Positions 7,253-13,665 of a DNA stretch of 19,025 bases are shown one piece after another. Where the stretch lies: positions 1 through 19,025 of the forward strand of contig JAAXQD010000218.1 of NCBI GenBank assembly GCA_012974475.1, read 5' to 3'. Made by a program: the position numbers and the translations under genes. Within the stretch, counting starts at the first letter, position 1. Every line of letters begins with the position of its first letter. The notes beneath the pieces were generated by a model, which saw nothing but the letters and a program-made list of their open reading frames with translations, made no database searches and was not told the DNA's origin. This stretch comes from Desulfobacterales bacterium. Its GTDB lineage: Bacteria > Desulfobacterota > Desulfobacteria > Desulfobacterales > UBA11574.

Positions 7253-7290
7253 AAAAAATCTTGACAAATGCTTTTTATTAAGGATAAGTT
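7253..7290 (+). promoter_or_regulatory. trpE operon promoter
   Basis: TTGACA at 7261-7266 within AAAAAATCTTGACAA; 16-18 bases later the GGATAAGTT stretch (7282-7290) gives a -10 such as GATAAG or TAAGTT. Transcription would begin near 7296, about 58 bases before the preferred leader ATG. No palindromic TrpR-like operator is visible. Confidence 0.65.
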
Positions 7291-7353
7291 TACAGCACTA
7301 ACGGTGAAAAAATGAATGACAACAATAACCCAAAAACATTTAAAAAGGTTGAT

Positions 7354-7407
7354 ATGAAACGCTGGTGGTGGCAAATCCAAATTAACGGGTCTGCCCCAGG
7401 GACTTGA
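7354..7407 (+). CDS. trpL: Trp leader peptide of the trp operon
   Basis: A 17-residue peptide, MKRWWWQIQINGSAPGT, with three consecutive Trp codons at 7360-7368 and a TGA stop at 7405-7407. The same frame is also open from an ATG at 7312 (31 residues), but AAGGTTGAT just before 7354 makes the short form likelier. It resembles the enterobacterial TrpL peptide in size and in the tandem Trp codons. It lies between the promoter at 7261 and two hairpin-plus-T-run terminators before trpE. Ribosome stalling at the Trp codons when charged tRNA-Trp is scarce should favour read-through into trpE (mechanism inferred from the established E. coli model). Confidence 0.85.
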   Translation: MKRWWWQIQINGSAPGT

Positions 7408-7438
7408 TCAACCGACGTATAATTAAAAATCTACAAAG

Positions 7439-7473
7439 GACCAAGGGCAACTCAAACCCACGGTCTTTTTTTT
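7439..7473 (+). terminator. First (imperfect) attenuator hairpin of the trp leader
   Basis: GACC-AA-GGG (7439-7447) pairs with CCC-AC-GGTC (7457-7465), with an unpaired 2x2 internal loop, followed by eight T (7466-7473). It lines up with the intact terminator before aroF (GACC..GGGC, then CACGGTC and T-run), so it looks like a decayed copy. Its 3' arm can alternatively pair with 7485-7492. Confidence 0.65.
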
Positions 7474-7485
7474 GACTTCGAACAG

Positions 7486-7513
7486 GCCGTGGAATTCTCC
7501 ACGGCTTTTTTTT
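7486..7513 (+). terminator. Main attenuator terminator of the trp operon
   Basis: Perfect 7-bp stem GCCGTGG (7486-7492) / CCACGGC (7499-7505), 6-base loop, then eight T (7506-7513), 23 bases before the trpE ATG. An antiterminator is available: CCACGGTC (7458-7465) pairs with GGCCGTGG (7485-7492) over eight positions with one G-U, which would block this terminator. Confidence 0.85.
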
Positions 7514-7535
7514 GCTTTTTTAGAAAGGAACATCC

Positions 7536-9020
7536 ATGCTGATCAATGAATTCCCCGACATAGATGAATTTCGAAACCTGGCAGAACAGGCCAATGTCAT
7601 TCCGGTTTGTATGGAGATGTTGGCCGATACGGAAACTCCGGTATCCCTCCTGAGAAAATTTTATAAAAACAACACCTCCGTCTTTCTGTTTGAAAGCGTT
7701 GAGGGCGGTGAACGATGGGGAAGATATAGTTTTTTAGGCGTCTCCGCAAGAACCCATATCCGAATATTCCCGCAATTTGTGGAAGTCTGTGAAAACGGTT
7801 CCCGCAGACAGATCGCCCACAACGGCGACCCGTTCGCTGTTTTGAGAATATTGATGAATCGTTATCAACCCGCTCAAGTTTCCGGGCTACCAAGATTTTG
7901 GGGAGGAATGGTGGGATATTTAACCTATGAGATGGTGTCCTTTTTTGAATCGATCCCCAATCTTTTGCCGGAAAACAAACCCCTGGCCCATTTCATCCTT
8001 CCGGATGAACTACTTATATTCGACAATATCCGACATACATTACTCTTGGTTGTTATCTCCTTTCTGGAAAAAGCGCAGAATCCAGACGCGGCGTTTCATC
8101 GGGCAACCGACCGCCTCGAATCTTTACTTGCTGAAATGGAACAGCATGTGCCTGAAGACGATGTCTATCCGAATGACGTTGAATTTGTTTTGAAGGCACC
8201 GTGGGAGGAAGATGATTTTCGATCCCTTGTTAAACGGGTTAAAGAACATATCCGGGCCGGCGATGTCATACAGACCGTCATCTCAAAGCCATTCACCTGT
8301 GCTTTTCCGCCCGATCCGTGGACACTCTATCGGGCCCAGAGATTCATCAACCCTTCCCCCTACCTCTACTTTCTCGGTCTTGAAGAGATGACCCTCGTGG
8401 GCTCCTCTCCGGAAACTATGGTCCGCCTGGAAAACGGCGTTGCCACCCTTCGGCCCATTGCCGGAACCCGGCCGAGGGGCAAGAACGAGCAGGAAGACAG
8501 ATCTCTGGCCAATGAACTCCTTTCCGACGAGAAAGAACGGGCCGAACACTTAATGCTGGTGGATCTGGGTCGCAATGATCTGGGACGCGTTGCAGACGTG
8601 GGAACCGTTCAGGTAACCGATTTGATGATTGTCGAACGCTATTCCCATGTCATGCACCTGGTTTCAAATATCTGCTGCGACCTCCAAGCCGGTTACGATG
8701 CCTGGGATCTGCTACAGGCGACCTATCCTGCCGGAACTTTGTCCGGCGCGCCTAAAATAAGGGCCATGGAAATTATCGCAGAACTTGAACAAAGCCCCAG
8801 AGGACCTTACGGCGGCGCTGTGGGATACATTTCGTTCCATGGAAACATGGACATGGCCATTACCATACGGACTGCAAGTATTGAGAACGGAACACTAACG
8901 GTACAGGCCGGCGCCGGCATCGTTGCCGATTCCAATCCCGAGAGCGAACGAAAGGAGACCGTCAATAAAGCGATGGCCATGCAAAAAGCACTGCAGTTGG
9001 TTCAAAAAAATACAGCTTAA
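7536..9020 (+). CDS. trpE: Anthranilate synthase component I
   Basis: Converts chorismate to anthranilate, the committed step of tryptophan synthesis, using ammonia delivered by TrpG. The 494-residue length is normal. The N-terminal allosteric region contains FLFESVEGGERWGRYS (about 50-65), corresponding to the Trp-binding LLES segment of known TrpE, so feedback inhibition by Trp is likely. The catalytic chorismate-binding domain (about 225-490) shows GSSPETMVRLENG (289-301), RPIAGTRPRG (306-315), ERAEHLMLVDLGRNDLGRV (334-352), GTLSGAPKIRAM (400-411) and AGAGIVADSNPESE (458-471). The start has GAAAGGAA six bases upstream. It is the first gene after the attenuator; trpG follows 33 bp later. 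Specificity for anthranilate rather than aminodeoxychorismate is supported by the Trp leader and the operon. Confidence 0.97.
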   Translation: MLINEFPDIDEFRNLAEQANVIPVCMEMLADTETPVSLLRKFYKNNTSVFLFESVEGGERWGRYSFLGVSARTHIRIFPQFVEVCENGSRRQIAHNGDPFAVLRILMNRYQPAQVSGLPRFWGGMVGYLTYEMVSFFESIPNLLPENKPLAHFILPDELLIFDNIRHTLLLVVISFLEKAQNPDAAFHRATDRLESLLAEMEQHVPEDDVYPNDVEFVLKAPWEEDDFRSLVKRVKEHIRAGDVIQTVISKPFTCAFPPDPWTLYRAQRFINPSPYLYFLGLEEMTLVGSSPETMVRLENGVATLRPIAGTRPRGKNEQEDRSLANELLSDEKERAEHLMLVDLGRNDLGRVADVGTVQVTDLMIVERYSHVMHLVSNICCDLQAGYDAWDLLQATYPAGTLSGAPKIRAMEIIAELEQSPRGPYGGAVGYISFHGNMDMAITIRTASIENGTLTVQAGAGIVADSNPESERKETVNKAMAMQKALQLVQKNTA

Positions 9021-9053
9021 ATACTATCGGGAAAACATGAAGGGAAGAACATA

Positions 9054-9653
9054 ATGATCATAATGATAGACAATTACGATTCATTCACCTACAACCTGGT
9101 GCAATATCTGAAACAAATCGGCACTTCCGTCAAAGTCGTCCGAAACGACGCTGCTTCAATTTCCGACCTTATCTCCTGGGAACCTGCAGGTATCGTTATA
9201 TCACCCGGACCGGGTCGGCCGGAAACAGCGGGAATTTCACTGTCTGTGGTGCAACATTTTTCTGGAAGGGTCCCTATCCTCGGCGTATGCCTCGGGCACC
9301 AATCCATTGGCGCCGCTTTCGGTGGTAAAGTGGTTGCCGCCAAACGGCTCATGCATGGTAAAACATCCATGATCCACGCGGATGGGAAAATGATATATCA
9401 GGGCATTCACAAACCCTTCGAGGCGATGCGCTATCACTCCCTGGCAGTCTCCCGAGAAAATTTCCCAGAATGTTTGGAAATTAGCTCGGAAGCGGATGAC
9501 GGGGAAATTATGGGCATCCGGCACAAAAAACATCCCTCAACGGAAGGAATCCAATTTCATCCGGAATCTATTATGACACCATTGGGAAAACGGCTTTTGA
9601 GAAATTTTCTCAACAAAACAAAAAACCATTCACCCGTGATAGATGACCGATAA
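9054..9653 (+). CDS. trpG: Anthranilate synthase component II (glutamine amidotransferase)
   Basis: Class I glutamine amidotransferase that releases ammonia from glutamine for TrpE. The 199-residue product has the oxyanion motif SPGPGRPE (50-57), the nucleophile C79 in GVCLGHQSIG, and the remaining triad H169 and E171 in FHPES. It carries no fusion to TrpD, unlike enterobacterial TrpGD. The start at 9054 is followed after two codons by another ATG at 9063 (MIDNYDSFTYN, the usual family start). Both are possible, with AAGGGAAGAAC just upstream favouring the first. trpD begins 17 bp after the stop. As in many bacteria it could also serve para-aminobenzoate synthase. Confidence 0.95.
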   Translation: MIIMIDNYDSFTYNLVQYLKQIGTSVKVVRNDAASISDLISWEPAGIVISPGPGRPETAGISLSVVQHFSGRVPILGVCLGHQSIGAAFGGKVVAAKRLMHGKTSMIHADGKMIYQGIHKPFEAMRYHSLAVSRENFPECLEISSEADDGEIMGIRHKKHPSTEGIQFHPESIMTPLGKRLLRNFLNKTKNHSPVIDDR

Positions 9654-9670
9654 AAAGGGGAAAACTCATT

Positions 9671-10687
9671 ATGTTCAAGAAAAATCTTGGTAAAATTGTC
9701 CAGAGAAACGACTTGACTGAAGCCCAGATGGCTCAAATGATCACCGACATTTTTTCGGGTAATGTGACCGAGGCCCAGATCGGCGCACTGATGGCCGCAT
9801 TGGCCACAAAAGGAGAAACCTTTGAAGAATTGGCAGGAGCGGCTCGAGCCATGCGCCGGAAAGCGCTGCGTATTCAAGCATCCAGCACGACGGTTGTGGA
9901 CACCTGCGGAACCGGCGGAGATAGCGCTCAGACATTTAATATTTCCACCACAACAGCCTTCGTGGTTGCAGGGTGCGGGGTGACGGTGGCCAAGCATGGG
10001 AACCGATCTGTATCGAGTCGATGCGGCAGCGCAGATCTTCTTGAAACACTGGGTGTTAAACTCGACACCAATCCCGAAATCGTCGAAGAAGCTGTCCAGG
10101 AAATCGGTATCGGTTTTCTTTTTGCGCCCCTTTATCACGGGGCCATGAAATATGCGGCCAAAGCAAGAAAGGAAGTGGGTCTGCGCAGCATCTTTAACAT
10201 GCTGGGGCCCCTTACGAATCCCGGCGGAGCCAATTGCCAGCTACTCGGGGTATATGCGCCTGAACTCACGGAGATGTTTGCAAATGCCTTGCACCTTCTT
10301 GGGACAAAAAGAGCTTTTGTGGTCCATGGCCACGACGGACTCGATGAGATTACCGTTTGTGCCCCCACCCGTGTTTCAGAGCTCAAAGACGGCCTTATCC
10401 GAACGTACGATATTTTTCCTGAACAATTTTTCGGGCAACAGGCGGACTCAAAAGATCTTTTGGGAGGAAATCCTGAAGAAAATGCTCAAATCACCCGAAA
10501 CATCTTAGACGGCGAAACCGGGGCACAACGGAATGTGGTCCTCATTAACGCGGCCGCGGCACTCGTGGCGGCAGGAGCTGCGGATGATTTGACCCAAGGA
10601 ATCCGATTGGCTGAAACTTCCATTGATAAAGGTGCTGCAGCCGAGAAAATGAAAGCGTTGATCCAGTATACCCGGGAAAACGGCTGA
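9671..10687 (+). CDS. trpD: Anthranilate phosphoribosyltransferase
   Basis: Transfers the phosphoribosyl group of PRPP to anthranilate. The 338-residue length is typical. An N-terminal helical domain (about 1-70) precedes the PRPP-binding glycine loop CGTGGD (79-84), the following NISTTTAFVVAGCG segment and KHGNRSVSS (108-116). GLDEIT further on is the usual metal/pyrophosphate-binding acidic motif. AAAAGGGG precedes the start. The stop TGA (10685-10687) overlaps the trpC ATG by one base (TGATG), so translation of the two is probably coupled. A separate trpD, not fused to trpG, is as expected for Desulfobacterota. Confidence 0.96.
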   Translation: MFKKNLGKIVQRNDLTEAQMAQMITDIFSGNVTEAQIGALMAALATKGETFEELAGAARAMRRKALRIQASSTTVVDTCGTGGDSAQTFNISTTTAFVVAGCGVTVAKHGNRSVSSRCGSADLLETLGVKLDTNPEIVEEAVQEIGIGFLFAPLYHGAMKYAAKARKEVGLRSIFNMLGPLTNPGGANCQLLGVYAPELTEMFANALHLLGTKRAFVVHGHDGLDEITVCAPTRVSELKDGLIRTYDIFPEQFFGQQADSKDLLGGNPEENAQITRNILDGETGAQRNVVLINAAAALVAAGAADDLTQGIRLAETSIDKGAAAEKMKALIQYTRENG

Positions 10688-11475
10688 TGGCTGAAGACAT
10701 ATTGAATAAAATCGTTGAAGATAAAAGGCGGGAGATCGCTTTGGCAAAACGAGATCTGCCGGAACGCGCGCTTCGTGAAAAATGCTTAAAACCTCGGAAA
10801 AACCGCCCATTTTTAAAAAACCTTGAAAATCCCGGGCCGTCCGGGATTAATATCATTGCTGAAATCAAACGGGCCTCCCCTTCCAAGGGGATCATTTGTG
10901 CAGATCTGGACCCTGCTGCTTTTGCCACTGACTATGAATTGGGCGGTGCGGCGGCCCTCTCTGTACTCACCGATGAACCCCATTTTAAGGGAAGTCCTGA
11001 AGATCTGAAAATCGCTCGTGAGACCACAAACCTTCCGGTACTTCGAAAAGACTTTCTGATTTCAGCTTACCAGATTTTTGAATCCGTCGTTATGCAAGCA
11101 GACGCCATTCTTCTGATCGTTCGAATCCTTGAGCAGCAACAGCTAAAGGATTATCTAAGTTTATGCCATGAACTAGAGATGGATGCGCTGGTGGAAATTC
11201 ATTCGGAATATGATCTTGAAAAGGCCACCCGGGCCGGCGCACGTCTGATCGGGATCAACAACCGCAACCTTCGGTCTTTTGAAACCGATTTGGACACCGC
11301 AGTTCGCATGAGATCCCTTCTCGGTCCCGATCAGGTGGCCGTGGCGGCCAGCGGAATCCAGACACGAGAAGACATTGATAAAATAAAAGGTTCGGGAATC
11401 TGGAACTTTTTAATCGGTGAAAGTCTTATTAGGTCTCAAAATCCAAAGGATTTTCTTAAATACCTCCTGGGATAA
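10687..11475 (+). CDS. trpC: Indole-3-glycerol-phosphate synthase
   Basis: Closes the indole ring from carboxyphenylamino-deoxyribulose phosphate. The 262-residue TIM-barrel protein is monofunctional (not fused to TrpF). Conserved sites are present: AEIKRASPSKG (E59, K61, SPS at 64-66), the general acid K121 in VLRKDFL, E170 in ALVEIH, and NNRNL (191-195). One departure: where the family has (S/A)ESGI, with a Glu implicated in catalysis, this protein has AASGI (A221-S222-G223), i.e. Ala for Glu; the following strand is also unusual (GSGIWNFLIGESL in place of AGVDAFLIGESL). The rest is canonical, so reduced rather than absent activity would be my guess. Its start overlaps the trpD stop by one base. 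Confidence 0.93.
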   Translation: MAEDILNKIVEDKRREIALAKRDLPERALREKCLKPRKNRPFLKNLENPGPSGINIIAEIKRASPSKGIICADLDPAAFATDYELGGAAALSVLTDEPHFKGSPEDLKIARETTNLPVLRKDFLISAYQIFESVVMQADAILLIVRILEQQQLKDYLSLCHELEMDALVEIHSEYDLEKATRAGARLIGINNRNLRSFETDLDTAVRMRSLLGPDQVAVAASGIQTREDIDKIKGSGIWNFLIGESLIRSQNPKDFLKYLLG

Positions 11476-11568
11476 GATGTCCCGAAAAAGACCATCGACC
11501 CAACAAAAAATAAAATTCTTGCATCAAACCCCAGCCAACGAATACAGTTGTTGCAATGTTTTTGTCAT

Positions 11569-11600
11569 GAACGATCGATATTGGATGATGGACGATGTTC
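11569..11600 (+). promoter_or_regulatory. Stem-loop over the trpF remnant start codon
   Basis: GAACGATCG (11569-11577) pairs with CGATGTTC (11593-11600), eight pairs with one bulged G. The 3' arm contains the trpF ATG (11595-11597), so the hairpin could lower initiation. Possibly incidental. Confidence 0.3.
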
Positions 11601-11864
11601 GAAAATAAATTTAGGCCACGGGTTAAGATCTGTGGCCTCACCCGGATTGAAGACGCCAAAGGATGTGTGGAACCCGGAGGCCTTGCGCCTGAAAATGTTG
11701 CGATTGCTGTGGAAATGAGTGTTCCGCATGCAGTGGACGTCAGTTCCGGTGTGGAGCAGCCCCCCGGCCAAAAGGAGCTTGACAAAATCAAAGCCTTCAT
11801 GGATGCTGTTTCCAGATGCGGGATTGATAAAAACCCGAACAATAGTTTTTTAGGAATTCCTTAA
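11595..11864 (+). pseudogene. trpF: Phosphoribosylanthranilate isomerase with large in-frame internal deletion
   Basis: TrpF isomerises phosphoribosylanthranilate and is normally about 200-210 residues. This ORF has 89. Residues 8-26 are the N-terminus, with the catalytic Cys13 in VKICGLTRIEDA. From residue 28 the sequence jumps to the C-terminal motif GGLAPENV, then AVDVSSGVEQPPGQK and the final helix. About 130 central residues are missing, including the catalytic Asp (D126 in T. maritima TrpF) and most of the barrel, so it should not be active. The join is in frame and the remainder is otherwise clean, which suggests a recent deletion, selection for the short product, or an assembly error. 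The position, after trpC and before the ketosynthase, is normal for trpF. The upstream 119-bp gap is larger than elsewhere in the operon. Confidence 0.85.
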
Positions 11865-11913
11865 TTCCAAAATCGACCTGTTTGAGAATTCATCGTTATT
11901 GAAGAGGTAAAAA

Positions 11914-13224
11914 ATGAGAAAGATAATAGAATTAAAACGTGTGGTGGTAACCGGTTTGGGGATGGTGACTTCACTGGGGCTGGACGTTCCCACGACTTGG
12001 GAGGCCATGATCGCCGGCAAATCCGGCATAGATCAAATTACACAGTGGGGCGATGTAGAAGAAGTTAAATCGAAATTTAAACTGGCCGAGGACTTTCCCC
12101 TGATTGCCGGAGAAGTCAAAGATTTTAACATTAAAGATTTGGTTAAACAAAGAAAAATCGGCTTTTCAAAAGAAGATCTAAAGCAGATCAAATATATGGA
12201 TGCCTTCACCCAGTTTGCTTATGCCGCAACACTGGAAGCAGTATCTGATGCCAATGTAAATTTAGAAAAGGGAGACGTCGATCCTGATCGGGTCGGCGTC
12301 ATTATCGGCTCCGGCTTGGGCGGCCCCAAAACATGGGAAACAGAATTTGAACGTTTCTATAAAGGCAAAAAAGTATCGCCCTTTTTAATTCCCCGCCTGA
12401 TACCGAATCTGGCTGCCGGCAATATCAGTATCTCTTTTAAAGCCAAAGGCGCCAATGCGTGTCTGGCAACAGCCTGTGCTTCCGGTTCCCATGCAATTGG
12501 TGAAGCTTTCCAAAGGATACAACTCGGCAAAGAAGACGCCATCGCCTGTGGCGGAACAGAAGCTGCGATTACACCTTTAACGATTGCGGGTTTTCATGCA
12601 ATTAAAGCCTTGTCATCAAAATATCAGACACCCCAAACCGCTTCCCGACCCTTTGACATAGACCGCAACGGTTTTGTTATGGGAGATGGATCTGGCATAC
12701 TTATCTTGGAAGATTTGGACCATGCCGTGAATAGGGGGGCTAAAATCTATGGAGAAGTCATCGGTTTTGCCATGACCGGAGACGCCAGTCATATTACTGA
12801 ACCCAATATGGACGGTGCCATTCGATGCATGAAGCTGGCTTTGGAGGATGCGCAAATTGCCCCGGAGGACATCGATTTGATCAACCCCCATGCAACATCC
12901 ACACCCAAAGGTGACATTAATGAAGCCGCCGCCATTAAAGAAGTATTTGGCGCCGGCAAAGAGAAACCGTTCATCACGGCCAATAAATCTCAGATAGGGC
13001 ATTCTCTGGGAGCCATCGGAGGAATCGAAGCCATTTCCGCCGTATTATCCATTTATGACAATAAAGTCCCGCCGATTTTGAACCTGGAAAAGATTGATCC
13101 GGAATGCCAGGGCCTGAACTATGTCGTCGGCCAGACCAAAGAAGCCGAGATTGTTACAGCCCTTTCGAATTCGTTCGGTTTCGGTGGAACGAATGCAACG
13201 CTGGTTTTTCGAAAATACCCATAG
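11914..13224 (+). CDS. Beta-ketoacyl-ACP synthase II-like (FabF family)
   Basis: A 436-residue thiolase-fold condensing enzyme of the KAS-II type. The catalytic triad is complete: C188 in ATACASGSHAIGEAF, H326 in INPHATSTPKGD and H363 in KSQIGHSLGA, with K358. The C-terminal SNSFGFGGTNATLVF glycine loop is intact. It would extend acyl-ACP with malonyl-ACP in fatty-acid or a related acyl synthesis. Two active-site segments differ from housekeeping FabF (usual forms NAHGTSTP and KSMTGHLLGAAG), and residues 45-95 hold an insertion-like charged stretch, so it may have a specialised substrate. No ACP, FabG or FabD neighbours are visible. GAAGAGGT lies just before the ATG. It begins 49 bp after the trpF remnant, so it is probably transcribed with the trp operon, an unexpected setting. 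Confidence 0.88.
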   Translation: MRKIIELKRVVVTGLGMVTSLGLDVPTTWEAMIAGKSGIDQITQWGDVEEVKSKFKLAEDFPLIAGEVKDFNIKDLVKQRKIGFSKEDLKQIKYMDAFTQFAYAATLEAVSDANVNLEKGDVDPDRVGVIIGSGLGGPKTWETEFERFYKGKKVSPFLIPRLIPNLAAGNISISFKAKGANACLATACASGSHAIGEAFQRIQLGKEDAIACGGTEAAITPLTIAGFHAIKALSSKYQTPQTASRPFDIDRNGFVMGDGSGILILEDLDHAVNRGAKIYGEVIGFAMTGDASHITEPNMDGAIRCMKLALEDAQIAPEDIDLINPHATSTPKGDINEAAAIKEVFGAGKEKPFITANKSQIGHSLGAIGGIEAISAVLSIYDNKVPPILNLEKIDPECQGLNYVVGQTKEAEIVTALSNSFGFGGTNATLVFRKYP

Positions 13225-13290
13225 GAAAGAAGAACAAGTTAGTTCGCTTCGCCCCGCCTGCCATTGCAAGTCACGAGCGGGCAGGTCACA

Positions 13291-13400
13291 ATTGGAATGA
13301 TGGAACAATGGAATACTGGAATAATGGGTAACTGTAGGAATAAGAATGATATTGTTCTTTTAACCCAACGTTTTACTATTCCAATTTTCCATCATTCCAT
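13291..13400. repeat. Imperfect 110-bp inverted repeat
   Basis: The left arm (13291-13331: ggaatgatggaacaatggaata..., ending tgggt) is mirrored by the right arm (13361-13400: accca..., ending tattccaattttccatcattcc). The centre holds AAGAA (13342-13346) / TTCTT. The block 'ggaatgatgga.caatggaata' is shared by both arms with few changes. No ORF. The form fits a non-coding dispersed palindromic element; immediately upstream, CCTGCC / GGCAGG (about 13258-13285) makes a further GC-rich stem. Confidence 0.55.
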
Positions 13401-13474
13401 GGAAGTGGCATATACCAGTAGCTATTAAAAATTCTTAATTTCAACTAATTGTAGAAATTCCGAGACGTTTAATT

Positions 13475-13557
13475 AATAACGAAAGCACAAGCACTTGAAT
13501 AAAACTCATTTTCGTGCGTTTCATTTATGGTTTTCATAATGAAATCTGTTCGTTATT
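13475..13557. repeat. Branched palindromic element
   Basis: The outer stem AATAACGAA (13475-13483) / TTCGTTATT (13549-13557) is perfect over nine pairs. It encloses two smaller stems: GCAC (13485-13488) / GTGC (13514-13517), and TTTCATTTATG (13519-13529) / CATAATGAAA (13535-13544), the latter with one bulge. The three-way fold resembles a structured RNA or a mobile palindrome. No coding content. Confidence 0.45.
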
Positions 13558-13621
13558 TGCGAATCCTTAACCACGAGGTTTATCCGCCTCTGGCGTGATT
13601 CCACGATTTAAAAATATGTAA

Positions 13622-13657
13622 AAGCCGTTTCAAAACCTACTATTTTTGAGACGGCTT
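13622..13657. terminator. Bidirectional terminator between fabF-like gene and trpA
   Basis: A 14-position stem, 13622-13635 with 13644-13657 (AAGCCGT.TCAAAA / TTTTGA.ACGGCTT, one T-G pair), has an 8-base loop. On the minus strand it lies 9 bp after the trpA stop and is followed by a T-rich stretch (TTTACATATTTTTAA). It would end gntR-trpB-trpA transcripts, and possibly read-through from the left. Confidence 0.75.
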
Positions 13658-13665
13658 ATATCATT

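Noticed and set aside
7253..7310. TrpR-type operator at the trpE promoter
   Set aside because: No palindrome resembling a TrpR operator is present; control is better explained by the attenuator.
13045..13331. Short ORFs on both strands over the ketosynthase 3' end and adjacent repeat
   Set aside because: Shadows of the ketosynthase frame and low-complexity repeat sequence.
13475..13557. Integron attC site
   Set aside because: Outer arms lack the GTTRRRY / RYYYAAC core boxes and no integrase or cassette is nearby.
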